Source of the DNA: Eutreptiella sp. 'Long Island Sound 2002'
Taxonomy: Eukaryota; Euglenozoa; Euglenophyceae; Eutreptiales; Eutreptiaceae
Length of the DNA: 64,000 nt
Assembly: GCA_964036045.1 (NCBI GenBank)
Contig: OZ038379.1
Span: 84,683,178 to 84,747,177, forward strand
Direction: 5' to 3'
In this document: positions 22,980 through 34,245 of the stretch, piece after piece
Position numbering within the stretch: the first letter of the stretch is position 1
How the letters are laid out: each line of letters opens with the position of its first letter
Position numbers and translations under genes: made by a program
Notes under the pieces: model-generated
Database searches by the model: none
The model's input: the letters and a program-made list of their open reading frames with translations, nothing else
Told to the model about the DNA's origin: nothing

Positions 22980-24620
22980 GCATAATGGGCTCAACAAACT
23001 TTCGAAAAAAGAACCACTGGACCGCACCTCCAAAGTGTGGGAGTCTTTAACAGAAACTAGAGGGGCCATACCAGCGTGGGAGTCCTTCGTCCCAACACAA
23101 GGGGCGAGCCCAAGTGAGCGAGTGCTTAACCCCAACTCAACGGGCCACAGGAAAGTATGGAAGACCTTAACCCCAACTCAAGGGGCAACACCAGAATGTG
23201 GAAGTCCTTAGCTCCAACTCATGGCGCAACACTAAATTGTGGGATACGTGTGGATGTCCTTAGGCCCAATTGAGGGGAACACGAAAGTGTGGGAGTCCTT
23301 AACCGCAACTCAAGGGGCTGTGCAAAAGCGTGAAAGGCAAGGAAGTCCTTAATCAACGGGCCACGCCGGAATGTACGAGAACTTAACCCCAAGGCCTACA
23401 AGTGGGAGTCCTTAACCCCAACTCAAGGGGCAACCCCACAATGTGGGAGTCCTTAACCCAAACTAAAGGGGCCGTGTGAGTCCTTCACGCTAACTGAAAA
23501 GGCCGGCCTAAACCATGGCAGTCCTCAAAGCCAATTGAAGGGGCCACACAGAAGCATGGGTGACCTTCACCCAAAATCAAGGGCCCACACCAAAGTGTGG
23601 GAGTCCTTAACCCCACCGCAAAGGACCACGCCAAAGTATGCGAGTCCTTAGACCCAAGTGAAGGGGCCACACCAATGCGTGGGAGTCCATAACCCCAACT
23701 CAAGGGTCGACACGAAAGTGTAGGAGTCCTTAACCCTAGCTCAACGGGGGGGGGGGTCCTTAACCCCAACGCAAGGGGCAAAGCGAAAATGTGGGAGTCC
23801 TTCACCCCAACTTAAGGGGTCACACGGAAGCATGGGTGACCTTCACTTAAAATCAAGGGCCCACACCAAAGTGTGGGAGTCCTTAACCCCAACTCAGAGA
23901 GCCACGCCAAAGTATTGTGAGGGCCTCACCAAAGCGTGGTAGCTCAACGGGCCACGCCAAAGCATGGGAGTCCTTGACCCCAAATCAACGGGCCGGGCCA
24001 AAGATCACAAGTCCTTTTCCGCAAATCAACGGCCAACACCAAAGCATGCGACTCCCAAACCGGGTCTCTACGGGCAACGCCAAACGGTGGGAGTCCTAAA
24101 CTCCAAATCAAGGGGCCACGCCGAAGTGTGGGAGTTCTTAACCCCAGCCCAAGGGGTTGGACCAAAGCGTGGGGGTCGTTAACCCGAACTCAAGGGGTTG
24201 CACCAAAGCGTGGAAATCCTTAACCCCAACTCAACAAGAATTGCCAAAAGGTGGCAGATGATAAGTCGGACGTTCCAAAGTAAAGGGTCCTCGCCAAAGG
24301 GCGGAGTCCCCAACCCAAATAAAGGTGCCATGCAGACGCGTGAAAGTCCTCATCCCCAACTCAAGGGGGAACACCAAAGGGAGTCCTGAACCCCAACTCC
24401 GGGGGCTGGACCACGGAGTGGTAATTCTTAAACCCAATTGAACGGGCCACACCAAAGGGTGGGAGTCCTTAAGCCCAACTCCACGGGCCACGCCAAAGGG
24501 TGGGAGTACTTAACCCAAACTCAACGGGCCACACCAAAGTGTGGGAGTCCTTAAGCCCAACTCAAGGGGGCAACCAAAAAGTGTGGTCGCTCAACACCCA
24601 AGGCCCGCAGGCAAGCTTGG
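22980..24620 (-). repeat. 41-bp satellite, left arm of a large palindrome
   Basis: Tandem 41-bp units, here in reverse orientation. In the forward sense each reads TTGGGGTTAAGGACTCCCAC then ACTTTGGTGTGGCCCCTTGAG, with an internal hairpin CCACAC/GTGTGG. Coordinates pair with the right arm so that left plus right is about 50225, for example 23405 with 26820 and 24580 with 25645. Confidence 0.9.
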
Positions 24621-24695
24621 AGATCCCTCACCCAACTTGGAGGGGCCACACGGAATTTGGCGACTAGTTGACCCGAACACAACGGGCCATAAGAG

Positions 24696-24995
24696 TTGGA
24701 GTCCGAAACCCCGGTGTTCGCATATGATGTGGATGAGGCGGTGTTGAAGGCAATGGAGAGGGGCAAATTGCATGATTGGACTAAAGTTGAGTTTAAGGCC
24801 GTTTGTAGGAAGCATGGTTTGAGTGTCAACGGGGGGAAGGGTGAGCTTATGGAGCGTGTCAGGGTGCACTTCCAAAGGTTGTACCAGCTGTAGAGAGTTT
24901 GTGATGAGTTGTGCCACCGGCGATGGAACATTTGGGTGGTCGAATGCTGTCTCACTACATTTGATGGAAAACAACATTGCTCCTGTTCATGTTGA
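24696..24995 (+). CDS. Small SAP-domain protein in the palindrome centre
   Basis: An ORF from a GTG/ATG-like start region reads SETPVFAYDVDEAVLKAMER, then LHDWTKVEFKAVCRKHGLSV, NGGKGELMERVRVHFQRL. This fits the SAP motif (leucine, LK.C...GL...G.K.EL..R), a helix-extension-helix DNA-binding domain. A UAG at 24891-24893 comes right after QL. Reading on in frame gives RVCDELCHRRWNIWVVEC and ends at UGA 24993-24995. If UAG is a stop the protein is about 65 residues; if read as Gln it is about 99. It lies between the two inverted satellite arms, so it may be the cargo of a fold-back element. Confidence 0.55.
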
Positions 24996-25599
24996 ATCGT
25001 GCAGGGTGTGAAGTAGGGTTCGGATGCTATCATTGAACACATGTGGGGCTAGGATCATATGGTTGTGTGCTTGCACAATTTTTGGACTAGGGACTCATGG
25101 CTGAATAGTTGGGAACACCTGGGTGAAGACATGTAATGTCCGCGGGCTCTTTAGAAAAACCCATGTTCTGGAACACCCTGTTTTTTCCGTTCAGGACCGC
25201 CCTCGTTTGAATGATTCGTGAGGCCAAGGTCGCTTGCGGGCCTTTTGTGTGGAGAACCCACACTTTTTGGTTGCCCCCTTGAGTTGGGGTTGAGGACTCC
25301 CACACTATGGGGTTGCCCCTTGAGTTGGGGTTAAGGACTCCTACATTCTGGCGTGGCCCCTTGATTAAGGAGTACCTCGCTTTTGCGAGGCTTTTGGAGT
25401 TGGGGTTAGGGACTCCCAATGTTGCGCACAGCCCCTTGAGTTGGGGTTTGGGACCCCCACCCTTACGGCCCATTGTTTTCAGGTCAACTAGTCGCAAGCT
25501 TCCATGTGGCCCCTCCAAGTTGGGTGAGGGATTCCCGAGCTTGCCCATACAAATAGCTTATGTCTTCTGTATGATATGCACATAACTCCTAGACTGTCG

Positions 25600-27060
25600 C
25601 AGTTTGAATGATTCGTGAGGCCATGCTTGCCTGCGGGCCTTTGGTGTTGAGCACCAACACTTTTTGGTTGCCCCCTTGAGCTGGGGTTGAGGACCCCCAC
25701 ACTTTGGTGTGGCCCGTTGAGTTGGGGTTTAAGGACTCCCACCCTTTGGTGTGGCCCATCAATGGGGTTTAAGACCTACGACTCTGTGGTTTGGCCCCCG
25801 GAGTTGGGGTTAAGGACTCCCTTGCTTTGGCATTCCCCCTTCAGTTTGGGTTCACGACTTTCACGCGTTTGCATGGCGCCTGTATTTGGGATGGGGACCC
25901 TTTGGCGAGGCCCCTTTACTTTGGGAAGTCCCACTCTGTGGCGCAGCCCCTTGAGTTGGGGTTAAGGATTCCCACCCTTTAGCATGACCCCTTGAGTTCG
26001 GGTTAACGACCCCCACGCTTTGGTCCAACCCTTTGGGCTGGGGTTAAGAACTCCCACACTTAGGCGTGGCCCCTTGATTTGGAGTTGAGGACTCCCACCG
26101 TTTGGCGTTGCCCGTAGAGACCTAGTTGAGGAGTCGCATGCTTTGGGGTTGGCCGTTGATTTGCGGTAAAGGACTTGTGATCTTTGGCCTGGCCCGTTGA
26201 TTTGGGGTGAAGGACTCCCATGCTTTGGCGTGGCCCGTTGATTTGGGGTTAAGGACTACCACACTTTGGTGAGGCCCTCACAATCTAGGGTAAGGACTTC
26301 CACACTTTGGCGTGGCTCTTTGAGTTGGGGTTAAGGACTCCCACACTTTGGTGTGGGCTCTTGATTTTAAGTGAAGGTCACCCATGCTTACGTGTGACCC
26401 CTTAAGTTGGGGTGAAGGACTCCCACATTTTCGCTTTGCCCCTTGCGTTGGGGTTAAGGACCCCCCCCCCCCGTTGAGCTAGGGTTAAGGACTCCTACAC
26501 TTTCGTGTCGACCCTTGAGTTGGGGTTATGGACTCCCACGCATTGGTGTGGCCCCTTCACTTGGGTCTAAGGACTCGCATACTTTGGCGTGGTCCTTTGC
26601 GGTGGGGTTAAGGACTCCCACACTTTGGTGTGGGCCCTTGATTTTGGGTGAAGGTCACCCATGCTTCTGTGTGGCCCCTTCAATTGGCTTTGAGGACTGC
26701 CATGGTTTAGGCCGGCCTTTTCAGTTAGCGTGAAGGACTCACACGGCCCCTTTAGTTTGGGTTAAGGACTCCCACATTGTGGGGTTGCCCCTTGAGTTGG
26801 GGTCAAGGACTCCCACTTGTAGGCCTTGGCGTGGCTCTCAATTGGGGTTGAGTTCTGGTACATTCCGGCGTGGCCCGTTGATTAAGGGCTTCCTTGCCTT
26901 TCACGCTTTCGCGGAGCCCCTTGAGTTGCGGTTAAGGACTCCCACACTTTCGTGTTCCCCTCAGATGGGCCTAGGGACATCCACACGTATCCCACAATTT
27001 AGTGTTGCGCCATGAGTTGGGGTTAGGGATTCCCACTATTGGGCCTAGCCCCTGGAGTTG
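25600..27060 (+). repeat. 41-bp satellite, right arm of the large palindrome
   Basis: Same 41-bp family in forward orientation. The stretch 26515-26733 and the reverse complement of 23485-23750 translate to the same 72 residues, showing near-identity of the arms. The arm keeps even irregularities, such as a C/G run (26469-26482 against 23744-23755). Between 25195 and 25600 there are further partial units. Confidence 0.9.
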
Positions 27061-28371
27061 CAGCTGCCGGGCAGGGTTAGAAAGGCCCTCGCGTTGGGGT
27101 TAGGGACTCTCAATCCATGCAATGTTGCTTGGCTCATCGAGCTGGGGTTAGGTACTCACAATCCGCGCTTTGTTGTGTGGCCCCTCGAATTGTGGTTAGG
27201 GACTCCCAATCCAGGCCTTGTTGCGTGGCCCCTCGAGTTGGGGTTAGGGACTCTCAATCCACGCTTTGTTGTGTGGCCCCTCGAGTTGGGGTTAGGGATT
27301 CTCGACCCACACTTTGTTGCGTGGCCCGTCGAGTTGACGTTAGGGACTCTCAATCCACACTTTGTGGCGTGGCCCCTCAAGTTAGGGTTAGGGACTCACA
27401 ATCCACGCTTTGTGGCGTGGCCCCTCGAGTTGGGGTTAGGGACTCACAATCCACACTTTGTTGCGTGGCCCCTCCAGTTGAGGTTAGGAACTCACAATCC
27501 ACGCTTTGTTGCGTGGCCACGCGAGTTGGGGTTTGGGACACTCAATGCACGCTTTGTTGTGTGGCCCCTCAAGTTGGCGTTAGGGACTCGCAATCCACGC
27601 TTTGTTGCGTGGCCCCTCGAGTTGGCGTTAGGGACTCTCAATCCACACTTTGTGGCGTGGCCCCTTCAGTTAGGGTTAGGGACTGTTGATCCACGCTTGG
27701 TTGCGTGGCCCCTCCAGTTGGGGTGAGGTACTCACAATCCACACTTTGGTGCGAGTCTAAGGCCCCTCGAGTTGGGGTTAGGGACACTCAATGCACGCTT
27801 AGTTGTGTGGCCCCCGAGGGGGGGTTAGGGAGTCACAATCTAGGCTTTGTTGCGTGGCCCCTTGAGTTGGGGTTAGAGACTCACAATCCACGCTTTGTTG
27901 TGTGGCCCCTCGAGTTGGCGTTAGGGACTCTCAATCCACACTTTGTGGCGTGGCCCCTCCAGTTGGGGTTAGGGACTATTAATCCACGCTTTGTTGCGTG
28001 GCCCCTCGAGTTGGGGTTAGGGACTCACAATCCACGCTTGCATGGCCCCTCGAGTTGGATTAGGGACACTCAATGCACGCTTTGTTATGTGGCCCCTCGA
28101 GGGGGGGGTTAGGGACTCACAATACAGGCATTGTTGCGTGGCCCCTCGAGTTGGGGTTAGGGACTCACAATCCACGCTTTGTTGCGTGGCCTCTGGAGTT
28201 GGGGTTAGAGACTCACAATCCACGCTTTGTTGTGTGGCCCCTCGAGTTGGGGTTAGGGACTCACAATCCACACTTTGTTGTGTGGCCCCTCGAGTTGGGG
28301 TTAGAGACTCACAATCCACACTTTGTTGTGTGGCCCCTCGAGTTGGCGTTAGGGACTCACAATCCACACTT
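27060..28371 (+). repeat. 48-bp satellite array A1 (forward)
   Basis: About 27 units of 48 bp: GTTGGGGTTAGGGACTCAC, AAT, then the hairpin CCACGCTTTGTTGCGTGG and CCCCTCGA. A length of 48 bp is 16 codons, so frames stay open and give false 16-residue protein repeats. The array stops abruptly at CACACTTTG (28371), where the LINE 3' end begins. Confidence 0.95.
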
Positions 28372-28958
28372 TGAGGAGGAGGAGGAGGAGATGCGGTCCC
28401 CCGGTAGGGCGCCCCCGCGGCACAACCCCATGGTGCCCGCCGGCCCTCCTCGGTCTGGCACGCGACCGGGAGGGGGGTTTCATCCCAACCTGTCCGGCTA
28501 ACCATCAATGCGGCGGCTCTCCTCTTCGTCTCCTCCCCTTGTCCCCCGGTCCGCACTACGTGCATGCACCCCCATCCTACACGCAGCCGGTTTCCCCCCC
28601 AGGGGCACGGAATGGGGGGCGAGGCGGAGCGCTGGCTCCACTTCCGGCACGGTCCACCACCCCCCAAAGGGATGGGGGACGCAGCCCCACGGGTGTGGGC
28701 CCTTCGCCGCCAGGTACTACCGACTGGGCGGCGTTTGGCCGGCGGGCCTCGGGGGCTTGGTCCGTGGCCCGGTCCCCCCCCCTCCCCCAGCGCACGGCAC
28801 TTCTGCCGAAGGCGCCCGTGCGCGGGGTTCTCCTCCGACCCTCCGGCCGCTGTAACACTGCCCCCCCTTGGTCGCACCCCGGGAACGCATAAGGTGTAGC
28901 GAGGGGGTTATCGAGTCGGCCGCAAAGGCAACTCCAGCAACTGGTACGAGACCCTGGG

Positions 28959-31900
28959 CTAATAACCGGCCATGCGTAGGGTGGCCATCAGCATATCGCG
29001 CAGCCGGCGCACTTGGCGACGGTCATGCGCCCCCCTCGTCTCGTACAAACCCATGTAGCGGGCGGATGGCCCGTACGAAAGGAGCCAGGCCAACCGCCGC
29101 GGCGGCAGGCCGCCCGGCCCATCGATGATGACCAACTCAGCCCCGCGGACCTCGTGGGGCCAACGCCCCAAGGTCTTGGGCAGAGGGCAGTCGGAATGCC
29201 AGAGGACCCGCTGGGTCCCGCCCCAGGATGGGGGCCTGGATTGCCCCGGGGGTAGGACGGCGGATAGCCGCCCGCGCTCGCACACAAGCCATAGCAGGCT
29301 CGCCCCCGGCCACAGCCCGGCCATCGCCGGTCGGCTCCCCCATGCGTGGGAGGCCGGGTCGAAGCGTGCAGGTACCCGGATCGCGAGGTCCCATGTGCGC
29401 CCGTCGTCGTCCCGGTAATAGACCTCTCGGGCCGCCGGGACGATGGGCATCTCCCGCTTACGGTCCAAGGCGTGGCACAAAAGATGACGACCGTGGCCAG
29501 CACCCGCTGGGCGGCGCCCACCACTAGTCCCCGCTCGTACAAGTACCGTGGATCCTCCGGCTCCCACTCCCCGTAGGGATCGAGATACAGCGTGCGCACC
29601 CCCGGCCCGGGATGGGGACCGTCGTCCTCCGGTGAGCCCACGCCGAGGGTGAAAGCATTTGGCCCGTACAGGACCACAATCCCCCATGGGGATACCGCGC
29701 GTCGCTGCCAACGCGCACACAACGTGTCCAGGCGTATGTGCAGCTGGGTGTGGACCGCCAGCCGAAAGAGGTGGCGCCACGGGCAAGTGGAGACCCAATG
29801 GCGTGCCCCCAACTATCTGCAGACAAGCGGCGCAAGGGCGTTCGTCCCCGGCGTGCCCCACACCGTCCCGGCGCGCCATGGTGCGGAGGTGCGCCCCCCA
29901 CCGGACCAAGCCCCGCTCGATAACGGCGGCATAAACCCCTAGGGACTTGCGCTCCCCTTGCTCGGGGGCCTCCATATGGAGATCCCACAGACGGCGCGCC
30001 AACGCCTCGACCAAACGGTCCAGGTTGTGCACCTGGACGTCGTCGTGGGTGAAACAAACCTGGGGTGTTTGGAGCCCCCGGATCCACCTCACCTCGGGCC
30101 GGGCCCTAGAGGCCTGTGTCTTGGCTTCCCCGTCGGCCACGTCCAATAGGGAATCCAGGAAAGTGCCGACCCTGTGTGAGTACAAGTGCTGAGGCGCATT
30201 GAACTCCTGGGACAGCAGCCCCCGGCACGCCCGCAGTAGGTCGTCCAACAATGGGGGGGACCTGGGGTTGCGGGACTGGACGGCGTCGATATAGCCTACG
30301 CTGTCGTGGAAGGACCACTGTGGGCCCCGGGTGCCCCACACCACCCGGTGGGTACCGCGCGCCCGCAGCACCTCCCAGGCCACGTAGAGTTCCGCCTGAT
30401 AGGACCCGTCTACGTGGACTGGGATGGGGACCCGGTAAGTTTGGTGCCACCCGGCCGTGGGGTCTGCCACCACCAGACCGCCGCCGCCCGTGTGGTTGGG
30501 ATACCAAGAGGCGTCCTGCACGAAAACCGCCTCCGCGGGTACGTTCTGCAGGGTGATCCCCTCCGGGTGCACCTCCTGGGCCCACCGCATGCAGCGGGGC
30601 CACGGGGGGAGGCACTCCGGTCCACGAAACCGCGACGGCCAACCCGCCTTGCGGGTGCTACTCTAGTCCCGATAGCCGGCCGCCAGAGCTGCATGGCCAT
30701 CGTTCGCCTCGTCGATGGTCATCGCCGCACCCAGTGGGTGTTTGCTCACCTCCACGGCGTGGCTCCCCGGGGCGGCCCAGACTCGATTTCCATGAGCCAC
30801 GTATAGCGCAGGAACCAGTCCTGGTCCGTGGGGTGGCACTCGCAGTCCGCGAAACCCCGGAGCACGCAGGGCATGTCCGGATGAAACCGCCAGAGGGCGC
30901 ACATATGCCCCCACCGGGCGGAAGCCCGGGTCAATGGGTTGGGGTGGTTTAACTGCCAAGCGTAGTTGAGGACGAAAGTGGTCAACACGTCTGGGCCCAG
31001 GGGACGTATGCCGGAGAGCCCCGCCTGCACAGACCCGAGCAGGCGGTGCGATGAAAGGTTTTCCCTCACGATCGCCCGGAGGGCGGAGACAGCGGGGAAA
31101 TCCGCGAGATGCCAAACCCGGACAGGGGGGGGGCGAACCCCGGCCTGGAACCGGGCCATGCCGCCCGCCTTCGGGTTGTACATGGCCGGGGGGTATTGTG
31201 CCCGCACGGACTTGATGGGGATGACCGCGGAGGCTCGCCGCGCCGCCGCCATGAACTTCCGAAAGTCCTCCTTATGGTATGTGTGTGGGAGGGCGTGTCG
31301 CCCCAGGGAGCGGATGTACTCCGTCTCCGATGGCACGGGTAGCCGGACCCTGTTCATCAGAACCGAGGGAACCCCGTACCGCACGCGCTGTCCCTCCATC
31401 CAAGTCCGCAGTACGTGCATTTTTGACACGTCGGACCCCTGGGCCACGGCGTCCTCCGCGGTGGGGAGGGCCCTGGCGATGGCGGCCGCGTCCTCTGGGG
31501 AGCCCCCGAGCCAGACCGTGTCGTCGGCCCAGGCCAGAGTGTGCAGCACGCCCGGTGGAGTGAGCACTCCGGGGTAAGCTCGGGACACCATCTTCGCCCT
31601 TACCTCCCCCATAGGCGCATAGTGCAACGAGGAAAGGGGGCAACCCTGCCCGGAACCCGCGTCGAACCACCCCTCGGCGTGGTCGACATCATCTGTGCCG
31701 CCCATGTCCAGGCGCATGTCCTCCACTAGGGAGCGGTGCAGGCGACACAGCTCCGGGCCGTAACCCACCAGCTGGTGTACAGAGTCCCGAGACACATGGT
31801 CTGGGGAACCGAAAGCGTGAGGGACGTCGTCGAGCACGGGCCAAGCCTCGCCCCCGGAGCCCCAACGATGCCAAAAATAGTCATGCGGAAGTCCCATATG

Positions 31901-34245
31901 GACGTTCCCGCAGGGCGAATTGGCTGGGGGGGAGGAAACCGTGCTTCCGAAGCCAGGGCTTTTCCTCCTCCTTCACCACTACACCCACCACCTTGCGCAG
32001 AAGGACAAGGTTGGTGAGCGGGCGGTCGTTGGCCCCAATGCCATGGGGTGGTTTCTTAGGGAGGAGGTGGAGGTCCCCGTTTGAAAGGGCCTCCGGGCGT
32101 TTCCCCCGCATGTAACGGTTGACGACCTCACACACGATGGTGAGGCCGTCGTCGTCCATCTCCCGCAACATCCAGTACTGCAATTGGTCGCGTGCTGGCG
32201 CCGTGTTGCCGGTGCGCTGGAGTATGCGGCGGAGGTGGGGAACCGTGGCCGTGGGCAATTCCAATGGCTGTGCTGACGTGACCCACCCCGTGAGGGCCCG
32301 GATGTCCCCCGTCGTCAGCTCCCTGAGCGTCTTTTGGTGCCGGTGACGAACCTAATCTAGACCCACCATGGCCCTGGTCCGCGGCGCCACATCCAGGTGA
32401 GCACAGAACCGCGGTTGGACCGGCGGCGTGCAAACCGGCCCGTACAGGTGACGGAATGCCCCACGGGAGGGCCTGGCGAAGGGGGCCACCTCCGGGAGAT
32501 GGGAGAGATACCGCTGCAGGTTTCCCACCTCCGAGGCCTCCGCCAGTTCCTGGCGTAGATCCAACCGCTCTTTTAGCGTGTCTAGTGACTCCCACCACCG
32601 TGGGCACCGCTTAGCGTGTGCTTGGAGCTGACGATGGACCTGGTCCACGCGCACCGGGAGCTACCCGAATTCACGGGGGGGCCGTGAGCCCTCTCCACCG
32701 CCCGGATGGTGGAGGCCCGGAAATACTCGTACAGGGCCGCCAGACCCTCCGGCCGCGGCCCCTCCTCCCGACGGGCTGCAGATAAAGCCGCATGGTAGCT
32801 GCCCGTGATGCCCGGGTAACGTATTTGGAAGTGCCCGGCGCGTAGGCGCACCGGAGGTCTATCTTCCGGGTTTTGGGCGTCCAGAGCGTCCCACACCACC
32901 GGACGGTGGTCCGAGGGGAAGGGGGAAGCCTCGTCCACCCACAGGCGCCCCTCCTTCGGGGCAGGACCGTGCAAAATGTGGTCTATCACCCCCACGCACC
33001 CTCGCCCGTCGGTCCAGGTGGGTACCTCGGTTGTGGGATGGCAGCGGGTGAGCCCGGTGTCCTGCATAAACTCCTCCCACAGGATGGTGAGGGCAGCCGG
33101 GGCTTGCCGGAAGCCCGTCGCCGAACCCGGGTTGGCGTTGAGGTCTCCCATCATTAGGGTATACACCCCACGACGAGGGGCCATGACGCCTAGGACCCAT
33201 GCGAGGATGCTCCGTACCATGTCCAAGTCCTGGTCAGCTGGCAAATATACCACCACCGCTAGGACGTGTCCTCCCCGACAGTGGTATTCCAGGGCTATGC
33301 CACGCCCGCTGGAGTGCATGTCCCGCCATATCTCCCGAAAAGTGGAGTGCCACCGCACCAGCACCCCCACCCCGGCCGCCGGATGCGCTGCCGGGGTGAA
33401 TGTGGACCAGTACATGGCGTGGACCACCATGCGGGTGGGTAGGTTTCCCACCTCCTGCAGTCCCACCAGGTCCGGGTAGCCCCAACCGCGTAAACAAGAC
33501 CCCAAAGCCGACACCTTACCCCCTAGCCCTCTCCAGAGGTTCAAAGTGATCGCCCGAAGGCCCCTAGGCCCGCGGTGGTCGCAGGCGGTGTCCCCAGCGG
33601 GCGTGCCAAGCGTCACCAGGCCCGTGGGACCCACCGCGTGTTCCAACCGACGGAGGACGGCTTGCCGGGCCTTGGCGGGGAGCTCCAGCGCCGTGGAGCG
33701 CCGCAAGTACCGCCCCAGTGTCCGTGCGTCTATGTTGGCTGCGACGTAGGCGGTGGAGCTGTCGACGCAGCCTTGAAGACCACACGACCGCGACTGTATG
33801 TGGATCTGGGCACCCACGTCACGGACCCCTCCGCTCCGGGCGGGTGGGTGACGCCCCCCCCCACCGCTGTAGACCTGGACCGACCGGCCAGCCGAAATCT
33901 GGTACACGGCCATGTGGGCCGCCCAGTGCTGCACAATGGCGGGTAGGCGCCAGTCGCCCTGGAATAGGGACACGTGCCCCAACGTGGGGTGTAGGCCTGG
34001 TAAGCACTCCAGCGTCGCGGCCACGTCTCGCACGCCGCACATGGCGCCGGACACACCGAACACAATCCCCCACTGGGCAGAGGGGCGTCCCGGACATATC
34101 GAGTCCCGGGCCAGAAGCTTGAGCTCGTCTTGGGCGACGGCCCCCGTGGAGAACACGTCCCCAGCGTCCCACCCCAAAGTGACGGGTGCGGGGAGGGGAG
34201 GTTCGTCTTGGGCGCCCCTCACGGGCTGGGCCCCCACACGGGGGG
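28959..34245 (-). CDS. LINE ORF2: APE endonuclease, reverse transcriptase, RNase H, CCHC
   Basis: Domains in order on the minus strand. Endonuclease (about 33.56-32.85 kb): RAITLNLWRGLG, DLVGLQEVGNLP, TLMMGDLNANPG, GVIDHILHG, PFPSDHRPVVWDAL, so all catalytic motifs are kept. RT (32.65-31.2 kb): LHLLPKKP, RPLTNLVLLRKV, PPSQFALRERPYG, VLDDVPHAFGS, GCPLSSLHYAPMGE, LAWADDTVWL. RNase H (30.55-30.1 kb): FVQDASW, AELYVAWEVL, SFHDSVGYIDAV, YSHRV...ADGEA. Near 29.83-29.79 kb CAACLQIVG/GARHWVSTC forms CX2CX8HX4C. Frame changes lie near 32675 (G7), 31895, 30775, 29812 (G5) and 29470. UAGs at 32661, 32352 and 30663 sit within conserved coding sequence. UAG 28959 could end it, or UAA 28908. Confidence 0.8.

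Noticed and set aside
27060-28371. TTAGGG within GGGGTTAGGGAC as a telomere repeat
   Set aside because: It occurs once per 48-bp unit and is never tandem, so it is part of the satellite.
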